Source of the DNA: Prorocentrum cordatum
Taxonomy: Eukaryota > Sar > Dinophyceae > Prorocentrales > Prorocentraceae
Assembly: GCA_963575745.1 (NCBI GenBank)
Contig: CAUYUJ010022503.1
Span: 1,447,269 to 1,511,268, forward strand
Direction of reading: 5' to 3'
DNA length: 64,000 nucleotides
The position numbers were made by a program, and so were the translations under genes. The notes beneath the pieces were generated by a model. That model saw nothing but the letters and a program-made list of their open reading frames with translations, searched no databases and was not told the origin of the DNA. Numbering within the stretch: the first letter of the stretch is position 1; every line of letters starts with the position of its first letter. Below, piece by piece: positions 9,649 through 19,892 of this stretch.

Positions 9649-11040
9649 GCCCGACCCCGCCCGCCACGCCCCAGCGTGTGGTGGGCGCGGCCCTGCCCGC
9701 AGCGGGGCCGCGGCGGCCGCCTCGCCCTGTGGCGCTGGCGCTTCGCTTCGCAGGCTGGGGCGGCGGGGCAGCGGAGGGCGGCGCGGCAGGAGGGGCCCTG
9801 TCGCTCGGACCGCGGGCGACGCTGCGGCAGCACCGGGGGGCTGGGTACACTCACGCGTGTCCACATGCCTTGCCGGCGCTCGGCCCTCCTGTGGAAGTGT
9901 AGGCTGGGCTCACGCGTATCCAGCGCGTGGCCTCCAAGTGTTCTGCACGTAAATCCAGCCACGAGTGTGCTCCAGCTTCCTGGTAATTAGTGCTCGGTGC
10001 CAAGTTGTGGGGCAGCGGGGAGAGGGAGGAGAGGGATCAAGGGAGGGTTGGGAGGGTGGGCCGCCCTTGGCGCATTCCCGAGCCCAGCCACTGTTTTCCT
10101 GTCGACGCGTTTCGGACTCTGGGTGGCATTCTAGGCCCCCGTGCCGTGCAGCGCGCGACCAAGGCAGCAGGAGGTCAAGGTTACGAGGGTGAATAAGCCG
10201 TGTGTTTCTTCATCCTCGTAATCAAGATTACGAGGCTGTCCCCCCCTCCCATTTCTCACCGAACCGTCGCCCCGGTCGGGCTTGGGCCCGATCCGAAAGA
10301 CTGCGGAGACGAGAGGGTCGGACACACGAAAACGACACCAGCCGTATGGACGGGCCCAGACTGTGGTAGACTCGATGCTGCTTGCAGTTGCCCTCCCTCG
10401 GCGCTGTACTCGAGTCGGGGCTTTGCCACCCCAGCCCCGCAGAACATTCCAGGACGAAGCATACCGCCTCCCCCAGGTTCCTCCAAGAATATCCAGGAGC
10501 CTCGTCCTGGCCCCCTCCCTTGTCTTGCCTGTTCCCCCCTCTTTCCTCGCTCCCTCGTCCTTCCTCCCTTCCTCCTTTCGCCACTCCTTCCTCCCCGTCT
10601 AGGAGTCTAGGACGGGCGAGTTGTTTTTTCTATGTTCTCGTTGCGCGAATGCCTTGGACTCTCGCCAGACAATCCCCCCTCTCGATCCTTCTCCCGCTCC
10701 GCCTTGTCCCTCTCCTCCTCCTCCTGCTGCTCCTTCTCCTCCTTCCCTCCTCCTCCTCCTCCTCCTCCTCCTCCTCCTTCCCGAGTCCTCGCTTTCCTGT
10801 CATGTGGGGGCTTGGCTCCGAGCAGGACCATGCGTGCCCAGACGACGCTACCCCGGCGGTCATCCGCAGGATGATCATCGCTTCTTATCTTTTTCGTACT
10901 CTGAAGTTTGAGCTTGACTCTCTGCCAGAGCGTCAGAGAGAGCGCGCCTGGGGCTCTTATGGCTTCGCTCACAAATGCTTTCTGGCGGCCCGCCAGAGCG
11001 CCGAGCTATGATCTTCTCCTGCTCCCCCCTCCCCTGCCCT
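9649..11040. other. GC-rich and CT-rich DNA without a recognised gene
   Basis: The first part (9650-9900) is very GC-rich, and 10500-10790 is pyrimidine-rich with CTCCTC runs. A coding-looking stretch lies at about 10800-11011 (residues ATPAVIRRMIIASYLFRTLK and following on the plus strand) but it has no recognisable relatives and no supported start. Confidence 0.4.
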
Positions 11041-11360
11041 GCTGTTTGAGGGTAGTGCCAGCAGTAGATGGGGAACAAACCTCCGTTGTCTCGCTCCATC
11101 GATCACCCGCCGTAACGGTCGGGACGGCCAACGTCTGGAATCAAGTTGGGGTGGCTTTGAGGGGGAGCATAGGTTCTGGAGTTTGGGATTGACGCCGAGC
11201 CCGGCTGTCTGAGGGCAGTGCCAGCAGTAGGTGAGGAAAAACTGCGTTTCAAATGTAACCTCCGCTTCTCTCTCCATCAGGCACGCGCCTTGGAGGTCTG
11301 GACGGCCAACGTCTGGAATCAAGTCGGGGCGGCTATGAGTCTGGGGATTGGTTGGGCGGG
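11041..11360 (+). repeat. Tandem duplication of about 164 bp
   Basis: Unit 1 begins CTGTTTGAGGGTAGTGCC at 11041 and unit 2 CTGTCTGAGGGCAGTGCC at 11205. Both contain GACGGCCAACGTCTGGAATC. The two units have diverged by substitutions and small indels, so the duplication is not recent. Confidence 0.8.
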
Positions 11361-12033
11361 GCGTTCATGCCAGAACTTGTCAAGGCACATGCGTGCTCCC
11401 GCCTCTGGCCGTTGAGCACCGGCACGCCGCTCTCTCATGCTCGGTCGGGCATCCTTCCCCGCGGTCCGCTGCTCGATCGCGGCGAGGCCCGCCTCCTGTA
11501 AAGTCAGTGCGCCGGCCTCTCTTCGGATGGATCGGCGCACCTCAGGCTGCGCCTGCTCCTCCTCCTCCTCCTCCTCCTCCTTCTGGTTCGTCTTCCCCTC
11601 CTCCTCCTCTTCTTCCTGGTAGCCGTCGTCCCCCTCCTCTCGGAGATGCCCCTGCCTACAGTCATCAGGCTCGCGGCCAGCTGTGTACCGCTGGGCCCTG
11701 CCGCCCTGCAATGGAGGCCGACCTGCCAGCTCGTGACCACCGAGGCCTCTCCTGGGGCCCAGGGTCTGCCCTGCTCCCTCCCACGACTCCGTGCGCATGT
11801 GAGGGGCTTCGCTGCCCCGATACGCCCGTCTCTAACAGATGTTTGTTGCTCTGCTTCTAACATGTGTTTGTTGCTCTGCTGCTGCTTCGCCGAGGTCCGA
11901 CGAGTACGCGTACGTGAAGTCGGAGAGCCCCTTCCAGGCTCGAAGCGTCCAGACGCCACCTCCCCGACGGGACATCGACAGACAAGTCAATTTCGAGTGC
12001 GGGTGAGAGATCACGAAGGAAGCGAGGAGTGAT
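11361..12033. other. No recognised gene
   Basis: Mixed-composition DNA with CTCCTC runs at 11555-11640. Several open frames exist on both strands but none has a recognisable domain. Confidence 0.4.
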
Positions 12034-12077
12034 GTGATGATGCTGATGATGATGATGTTGACGATGCTGATGATGAC

Positions 12078-12108
<31 letters not shown>

Positions 12109-12500
12109 TCGATGATGATGATGATGATGATGCTGATGATGATGATGATGATGACGATGCTGATGACGACGATGATGATGAGGATGCTGATAACGATGAT
12201 GCTGCTGCTGCTGATAATCATTATGATTATGATGATGATGCTGATGCTGATGATGCTGATGATGCTGATGATGATGACGATGAGGAGGAGGAGGAGAAGG
12301 AGGAGGAGGAGGCGGAAGAACAGGAAGGCAAGAGGCTGTGAAGGAGGAGGGTGACAATGAGCAGAAAAAGGCGGCGGCGGAGGAGGAGAAGGAGGATGAG
12401 GAGGAGGAGCAGACCCTCCCTTCAACGTGCACGTAGGTAGACGGGAGTGGAGGCAGGAGTGGAGGCGGAGGAGGAGGATAAGGAGGAGGAGAGCGAGGAT
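12034..12500 (+). repeat. GATGAT microsatellite followed by GGA-rich tract
   Basis: GATGATGCTGAT repeat runs to about 12285, then GAGGAGGAG-type sequence to about 12500. The His/Ile-rich open frames of the minus strand are repeat translations. Confidence 0.9.
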
Positions 12501-13259
12501 AAGCTGCTCTGGGGGAGACTCGTTGAGGCCGCAGGTGTCTGACGCCTCCTTGTTGCCGAGACGTTTCGTGCGCTGGCCAGCATAGTGGGCGCACTCGAGG
12601 ACCGTCAAGCTGTACGCCGGAGCTGCCGACGCCAAACTCTGGCCGCATCGCAGGGCGCCCGTGCCGGCTCGAGGAAGTACCCCCCTGGCTCTCTGACTCC
12701 ATAGCTTGTTGCTGCTGGTACGGGCTGTGGGCGGGCAGGGCCTCACCCACTCGGCCCGGATTGATTTTGGTACGTCCCTGGGGAGTTCCTGTCCTATCGC
12801 TCGCAACTCACGGTGAAGTCCCATTTCCATCAGTTTTGAAGCTGGCGCTCTGATCTGACTTCTGCCTTTTTTTCTCGTCTTCACCTGCAGCTAGATGGTG
12901 GAATCCTGATCGGTGGCTCCCCCAGGGTTGTGCTTTCTGCATGTTGCGGCAGGCGCCAATTATACCAGAGCAGTCTTGAACGGGTCTGAAAAAGGATTCG
13001 GTTGTGGTGAGATTAATGTGGGCGGCGGTTCATGCAAGTCGGCTCCGCTGAATCACTCTCATGGGACTCGCCTGTGCAGTCATGTGGTCAGAGTTTGCGT
13101 ACGTGTGTTCTACCGCCCCCCATATCCGATGGTTAACTATGATTGCAATGCGCGGCAGTTTCAGCTTGGAACGTAGGGGTGCGCCTTTTTTGTTGCTCAA
13201 GCAGTGAGCAGAGCTGAACCAGACTCAAGCTCAGCACTCCAATAACGATTATTTCCAAT
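12501..13259. other. Unique sequence without a recognised gene
   Basis: This stretch has ordinary complexity. The longest frames cross into the neighbouring repeats and show no family signature. I see nothing else in it. Confidence 0.4.
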
Positions 13260-14075
13260 CACCTTCCCCCTCTCATCCCCCCACCCCTCCCCTTTCCCTT
13301 CTTTCCTTGCGATCTCGTCTCGTTCCTATCCTGGTCCTTCCCCTACCCAAAACTTCACCAATCGTTCCCTTCCGCCCTCCCCGTGGGGAGGGGCTTGAAC
13401 ATCACCCACCTGTCCCCATCCTACCGCTGGTCCCCTTTTTGATCCTTCACTTCATCACTGCTTTCCTTCGCCCCCACCCAACTAAAGAAATGTTAGGGTG
13501 GTTGGACTCCGGGAAGATGGGGGGAGGCACCTCCCTCCTCCTCCCCACTCTACCGTCTCCTCGCCCCTTCTCCTCCTTCCTCCTCCTTCCTCCTCCTCTT
13601 CCTCCTCCCCTCTCCACCGTCTCCTCTCCCCTCCTCCTCCTCCTCGTCCTCCTCCTCCTCCTCCTTCTCCTCGTCCTCCTCCTCCACCCTCCACCGTCTC
13701 TGCCCCCCTTCTCCTCCTCGTAAAGCCCGGCCCTCCACCGTCTCCTCTCCCATCTTTCTCTTGCCCCCTCCTCCCCCCTCCTTTTCCTCCTCCTTCGTTT
13801 TTGTTCCTCCTCCTCCTCCTCCGCCTCCTCCTCCTCCTCCCCCTCCTCCTCCTCCTCCTCCTCCTCCTCCTCTCTGCCACTGTGACTGTGGCGATCATGA
13901 CACTTCATGACACTCCTCCTCCTCCTCCTCCCTCCCTCCCTCCCCTCCCTCCCTCCCTCCTCCCCTCCCTCCCTCCTCCCCCTCCCCTCCTCCCTCCTCC
14001 TCCCTCCTCCTCCTCCATCCTACCTCCCCCTCCTCCCTCCTCCCTCCTCCTCCCTCCTCCCCCCCTTGGCACGAC
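13260..14075 (+). repeat. CTCCTC pyrimidine-rich microsatellite
   Basis: Long CTC and CCTC runs with a few unique breaks, one at about 13880-13910. Glu/Arg/Gly-rich and Pro/Ser/Leu-rich translations are by-products. Confidence 0.9.
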
Positions 14076-14630
14076 GGCTCCATCCACATCTGACATTGCT
14101 TTCCGCTGTCTGGACATTGCGTCGTGCATGACGGTGTACATCATTTACCTTGTCGAATTCTGCCAGCCCAGGAGTCTGCTCAGAGGGAGGCCAGCCGTGC
14201 TGCTCAAGGCGACGACTCTCCTGCAGGCACCCTTGAACACACCAAGGCGCAGGAGACATCCATGAGGCAAACTCTGGCATGGAACCCATCACCGCGGCGA
14301 CTCGTTCTTCACGGCCTCAAGCACACCTAGATGGACCGAGAGGACGTGCTGCGGAAGCAGGCGGCCATGGCGACCAGGATCAATGACCACTGGAAACCAT
14401 CTTCTCGGAGACGTCCTGCTCGGACCAGGCCGTTTCTGAAACCTCGGTTCCCACCTCCCTGTCTTCCCCCTCTCAGACCTTTCCTTCCCGACCTCTGGCG
14501 ACCTCTCGACATCTTTGAAGCGGTCTTTACGAGGTGACTGCTCTTTGGCGGGGGCACTGTCGACGGTCTCAGTCATTTTGTTTGTGCCTTCATCCCTGAA
14601 GGTGAGGAAGCTCCATACCTCACCGATTGC
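14076..14630. other. Unique sequence upstream of an RT remnant
   Basis: There is no confident gene. It may include unrecognised upstream parts of the LINE copy whose RT begins near 14631. Confidence 0.3.
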
Positions 14631-15632
14631 GTGAGGGATGCCGGTAGCTGTCGCCTTCTTAATTACAAACACTTGCAGTCAGGCCCTTGCCCGGACAGTG
14701 GACATATTCATCAGTACGGTAACCAAAAAGCACGTTCACGAAGCTCAGCAATGCTTCATAATATGCCGCAAGTTCGACAGTCACATCATCAATCTAGATG
14801 CGGAGGCCCGTTTGTGCAGTACTGTATAGGCGATGACGACCCCTCCCGTCGCCCGTGTTTCATTTCGCATGATATTCGCGCCGTCTTCCCCGTCATGTCG
14901 CAACAGTGGCTTAGGGCATTGCTGAAGCGGTTGTCCATCCTCAAGGGATACCTCAATGCCATCTAGGCTCTGGGAACCGACCCCATTGGTTTCATGATGG
15001 TTGGACATGAGAGGCACCGTCTTTTGGAGATTTCCCGCGGGGTCCCCCAAGGCTGCCCCCTAAGTGGGACCCTCTGGGCTCTCGGTATGGGCCCGATTTG
15101 CAGGCATCTTGCGGCAGCCGCGCAAATGACCAGCGAGTTCTGAGCGTGCCTCTTCCTCCGACTGGTTCGCGTGAGGCTCGCATCCAAGGTATCCTTCCAT
15201 CCCCTCCTTTCCTCCTCTTCTGCTGGTGCGTGTGCCGACGACGTGGTTTTGCTGGTGTCCCGCTGTGCCGGGCTATCTTCTCGGATTCTGTTCAAGTTTC
15301 AGGTTGCCATCAGCCTTTTCAAGGCTTCCTCTAAAAAGTTGGTTCCCGAGCGCAGTTTTAGCGGCGTGCACTTCCCCCGGCACCCGGCCTACCTGCCATT
15401 GGCACAGCGGGCTTCTTTTTCAAGTTTGGTCATTCCAGCCCCTCCGAGTTCCGCCTTAAGACATCCTGGTGCTTCTCTTCTCCTTCAAGGACTTCCACCC
15501 CTGGCCAGTGTCCCGCTGCTCCTACGCAGCTGCACGCCCTCCTGGCACTCTTCGACCGGCCTTCACGGTCTGATCGGACCACGCCTTGTCTCTGCTCTCG
15601 TCTCTTGTTCTTTCGCCTCGTGCTTGTATTAG
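14631..15632 (+). pseudogene. LINE reverse transcriptase pseudogene with in-frame stops
   Basis: One reading frame carries RT blocks in order: FISHDIRAVFPVMSQQWLRA (before 14966), RGVPQGCPLSGTLWAL (about 15036-15084) and ACADDVVLLVS (about 15228-15260), the last being the catalytic YADD block with Cys for Tyr. The frame stays the same from 14631 to 15632 but is cut by TAG at 14964-14966 and TGA at 15141-15143. Its decay therefore differs from the frameshifted copy at the left end, and its orientation is opposite. The two aspartates of the active site are retained. The endonuclease and ORF1 parts are not recognisable nearby. Confidence 0.75.
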
Positions 15633-16885
15633 CGTCGGGTGCAGCCCACCGCTCGCTTTGACCGTTGCCTGACCGCCTCGCGCACCCTGACGTCCGCTGA
15701 CCAAAAAGTGCCGACGACGTGGGGGTGACTCTCCCTGAACTTTCCCGTCTTCCTCTGCTTCCCCTCCCGTTTGAGGCGACCTTGGCGTCGGCCGCGCTTG
15801 ACCTACCCAAGAGGTGCTGTATCGCCCCCTTATGGGAGACCCTCTCAGATGTCCAAGCTGCGAGCCTCCGTGAGGCTCGCAGGAATTGTCCCAGAGTGTG
15901 CTGATTTTCAAATCTCAGGAGGGGAAAAAACACACAGACACAATGAATCGTCGATCCCCCAGAAAATATGGGAAAATATGGGAAGTGGGGGGGAAGACAA
16001 AAACCCAGAACATATAGGGAAATATGGGGAATCTTGTTGTTTGTGTGTATTTATTTGTGTGTCCCAGGGCCCCTTCAAAATCTGCAGCCTCTGTCGATCT
16101 ATTAGTGCGCTCACTTCGGTCCAGGGGCCCAGCTCACGGACCAAGGTGCGTCTGGATGTCCAATCGTGGTGGTCGAGGTGCAGGATGGTTGCTGGTACCC
16201 GGGCCCCCAAAGGCGCCAACGCTCGTCCCTACCACATGCTCATTATGCCATGTCTGTCGTGCATTGCTCGGTTGCCCTCCTTCCCCTGCGAGTCCCGCAG
16301 CGGGAATCCCATGCTCGAGATATAAGCTCTTGCGTCTTCCGCCAGAATGCTTTTGCTCGAGTCGCACACTCTTCGACATAAGTGCCCCCCCGAACCAATG
16401 CAGATTTCCTGCCTCGCATGCGCCTGGCGTGCGAGTGGCAGCACCTTTCAGGCGTGGAGCTCTGCCCACCTGAGGCTCCAGAGGCCATCAGTTGCAGTCG
16501 GCGAGCGGTGGTCTGCACCGTGCTGGCGCATCCCGCGCTCCATAGTCCAAAAATACTCCTCCTTCTTCGGCCCCTCCGACCTCTCCCGCCTTGGACCTCT
16601 CTCGCCACTTCCCCTTCCACCCGACAAGCTCTGCAGGGCGCAATCCGACAAGCTCTGCAGGGCGCAATCCGACACGCTCCCGAGGCCAGCAAAACTATTG
16701 AGAAGAAGAAGTAGAAGAAGAAGAAGAAGAAGCCTCCGCGGTATCAGGTGTAGCAGTCTACGTTTTTACCTAACAGCGAAGACTGATAGGTTTATAGCAG
16801 GGTCAAAAGAGGGCATCATGACGCCCCAGGGGGGTCTGGGCGCGATCCGGGGGAGGGTGCCGGGGATTTTTTTGCTAACAGTTAC
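15633..16885. other. No recognised gene; small tandem repeat near 16620
   Basis: Unique sequence on the whole. ACAAGCTCTGCAGGGCGCAA is repeated twice at about 16621-16672, followed by an AAG run at 16700-16732. No domain is recognised in any frame. Confidence 0.4.
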
Positions 16886-17221
16886 ACACTTCGTGGTCTT
16901 CGAGGTCCCAGAACTCCATTCCTGGGCCACACTCTGAATGCCCGGAGCCAACTGTAGGCCACTTCGTGGTCTTCGAGTTCCCAGAACTCCATTCCTGGCC
17001 ATGATTTTGAATGCCCCGAGCCAACTGTAGGTCACTTCGTGTTCTTCGAGTTCCCAGAACTCCATTCCCGGGCCACATGTTGAATGCCGGGAGCCAACTG
17101 TAGGCCACTTCGTGGTCTTCGAGTTCCCAGAACTCCATTCCTGGGGATGATTTTGAATGCCCCGAGCCAACTGAGGCCACTTCGTGTTCTTCAAGTTCCC
17201 AGAACTCCATTCCCGGGCCAC
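16886..17221 (+). repeat. Tandem repeat of 73-76 bp, five units
   Basis: Units contain CACTTCGTGGTCTTCGAG, CCCAGAACTCCATTCC and GAATGCCC-GAGCCAACTG. They differ by point changes. The array abuts the GCTGAG satellite directly. Confidence 0.9.
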
Positions 17222-19130
17222 ATTTTGAATGTTGAGGCAGGCTGAGGCTGAGGCCGAGGCAGGCTGAGGCTGAGGCAGGCTGAGGCTGAGGCCGAGGCTG
17301 AAGGCAGACTGAGGCTGAGGCTGAAGCAGGCTGAGTCTGAGGCTGAGGCAGGCTGAGGCTGAGGCTGAGGCTGAGGCAGGCTGATGCTGAGGCAGGCTGA
17401 GGCAGGCTGAGGCTGCGTCTGAGGCTGATGCAGGCTGAGGCTGAGGCACGCTGAGGATGAGGCCGAGGCTGAAGGCAGACTGAGGCTGGGGCTGAAGCAG
17501 GCTGAGGCTGAGGCTGAGGCTGAGGCTGAGGCTGAGGCTGAGGCAGGCTGATGCTGAGGCTCTGAGGCTGAGGCTGAGGCTGATGCAGGCTGAGGCTGAG
17601 GCAGGCTGAGGCTGAGGCCGAGGCTGAAGGCAGACTGAGGCTGAGGCTGAAGCAGGCTGAGGCTGAGGCTGAGGCAGGCTGAGGCTGAGGCTGAGGCAGG
17701 CTGAGGCTGAGGCAGGCTGAGGCTGAGGCTGAGGCTGAGGCAGGCTGAGGCTGAGGCTGAGGCTGAGGCCGAGGCTGAAGGCAGACTGAGGCTGAGGCTG
17801 AGGCAGGCTGAGGCTGAGGCTGAGGCTGAGGCAGGCTGAGGCTGAGGCTGAGGCAGGCTGATGCTGAGGCAGGCTGAGGCTGAGGCTGAGGCTGATGCAG
17901 GCTGAGGCTGAGGCAGGCTGAGGCTGAGGCCGAGGCTGAAGGCAGACTGAGGCTGAGGCTGAAGCAGGCTGAGGCTGAGGCAGAGGCAGGCTGAGGCTGA
18001 GGCTGAGGCTGATGCTGAGGCAGGCTGAGGCTGAGGCTGAGGCTGATGCAGGCTGAGGCTGAGGCAGGCTGAGGCTGAGGCCGAGGCTGAAGGCAGACTG
18101 AGGCTGAGGCTGAAGCAGGCTGAGGCTGAGGCTGAGGCAGGCTGAGGCTGAGGCTGAGGCAGGCTGATGCTGAGGCAGGCTGAGGCTGAGGCTGAGGCTG
18201 ATGCAGGCTGAGGCTGAGGCAGGCTGAGGCTGAGGCCGAGGCTGAAGGCAGACTGAGGCTGAGGCTGAAGCAGGCTGAGGCTGAGGCTGAGGCAGGCTGA
18301 GGCTGAGGCTGAGGCAGGCTGATGCTGAGGCAGGCTGAGGCTGAGGCTGAGGCTGATGCAGGCTGAGGCTGAGGCTGAGGCTGAGGCTGAGGCTGAGGCT
18401 GAAGCAGGCTGAGGCTGAGGCTGAGGCAGGCTGAGGCTGAGGCAGGCAGGCTGAGGCTGAGGCAGGCTGAGAGCTGAGGCTGAGGCTGAGGCTGAGGCTG
18501 AGGCTGAGGCTGAGGCTGAGGCTGAGGCTGAAGGCTGAGGCTGAGGCTGAGGCTGAGGCTGAGGCTGAGGCTGAGGCTGAGGCTGAGCTGAGGCTGAGGC
18601 TGAGGCTGAGGCAGGCTGAGGCTGAGGCTGAGGCAGGCTGAGGCTGAGGCAGGCTGAGGCTGAGGCTGAGGCAGGCTGAGGCTGAGGCAGGCTGAGGCTG
18701 AGGCTGAGGCTGATGGGCTGAGGCTGAGGCAGGCTGAGGCTGAGGCCGAGGCTGAAGGCAGACTGAGGCTGAGGCTGAAGCAGGCTGAGGCTGAGGCTGA
18801 GGCAGGCTGAGGCTGAGGCAGGCTGGCTGCTGAGGCAGGCTGAGGCTGAGGCTGAGGCTGAGGCTGAGCAGGCTGAGGCTGAGGCTGAGGCTGAGGCTGA
18901 GGCTGAGGCTGAGGCTGAGGCTGAGGCTGAGGCTGAGGCAGGCTGATGCTGAGGCAGGCTGAGGCTGAGGCTGAGGCTGATGCAGGCTGAGGCTGGGGCA
19001 GGCTGAGGCTGAGGCCGAGGCTGAAGGCAGACTGAGTTGAGGCTGAAGCAGGCTAAGGCTGAGGCTGAGGCAGGCTGAGGCTGAGGCAGGCTGAGGCTGA
19101 GGCTGAGGCAGGCTGAGGCTGAGGCTGTGA
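17222..19130 (+). repeat. GCTGAG hexanucleotide satellite with higher-order structure
   Basis: About 1.9 kb of GCTGAG units with variants (GCAG, GCTGAT, GCCGAG). The marker GCCGAGGCTGAAGGCAGAC occurs at 17291, 17462, 17617, 17768, 17929, 18080, 18235, 18745 and 19014, giving a higher-order period of 151-171 bp over most of the array. The 656-residue Ser/Ala/Gln/Leu/Pro open frame on the minus strand is the repeat read in one frame and is not claimed as a gene. Confidence 0.95.
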
Positions 19131-19892
19131 CTGCGACTGCCGTTGCCACTGCGACTGCCATCGCGAATGCGACTACGACTGCGAGAACTGCAGAATTCTA
19201 CAACAGGATTCTCATCTGAATCTTAGGGGGAATGCTTCCAGATATGCTCCTACACATCGCTGTTGGGTTGCTTTGCCGGGATGATTTGCAAGTTGAATGC
19301 GCTCCAGACTCTATCACCCAGCTCATTGTTGACTGCCGCCTCTCCTCGTGGTGTTTCACCTATCCCCCCCCATGCGCGACATGGGCCTCCGATGGAGCCG
19401 TCCGAGGCGGCTTCTGGCATCGCAGGCGACTTCGAGAGCGTGGCCGCACAGTAAGAGCTTGTCTGGGTCGTGGATCACGAGTGGCAAAATCAACGTCCAT
19501 GCGAAAAGTAATCACAGGTTCGGTTGCGACTCTCCCGATTCATCTCACACTGCCTGTTCCTTCTCATCGCTCCGCCTTCTCGGATCGGTTTTGGGGATGA
19601 GTCTGACTGTGCGGGGGTGGTTAACGGACGGCTGCACATACACACAGATCTACCAGAAGTGTCGGCCAATCCTTGCACAGAGCGTGGCTGCGTCACGTGC
19701 TCTTCTGGTGCAGGCTCGGCAGTCTGCCCGCGCCGCACTGCAAATCGCACAACCATGACATGCTCGCCAAGGCCACGTGCACTCCTCCCTCCTGAACCCC
19801 CCTCCTCATTCCCCTCCCCCTCCCCCTCCTCCCTCCCCTCCCCCTCCTCCTCCTTCTCTTCCTCCTCCTCCTCCTCCTCCTCCTCCTTGCGC
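19131..19892. other. Upstream region of the hydrolase gene
   Basis: Unique sequence followed by a CTCC pyrimidine tract (19785-19888) directly before the first ATG of the hydrolase. The tract could serve a 3' splice site (trans-spliced leader or upstream exon), but no acceptor can be fixed from sequence alone. Confidence 0.4.

Noticed and set aside
11832-12884. 350-codon minus-strand frame with Ile and His blocks
   Set aside because: Repeat translation of GATGAT; the flanking parts lack a recognisable domain.
17191-19161. 656-codon open frame on the minus strand, Ser/Ala/Gln/Leu/Pro-rich
   Set aside because: It is the GCTGAG satellite read in one of its stop-free frames; composition and period equal those of the DNA repeat and there is no domain.
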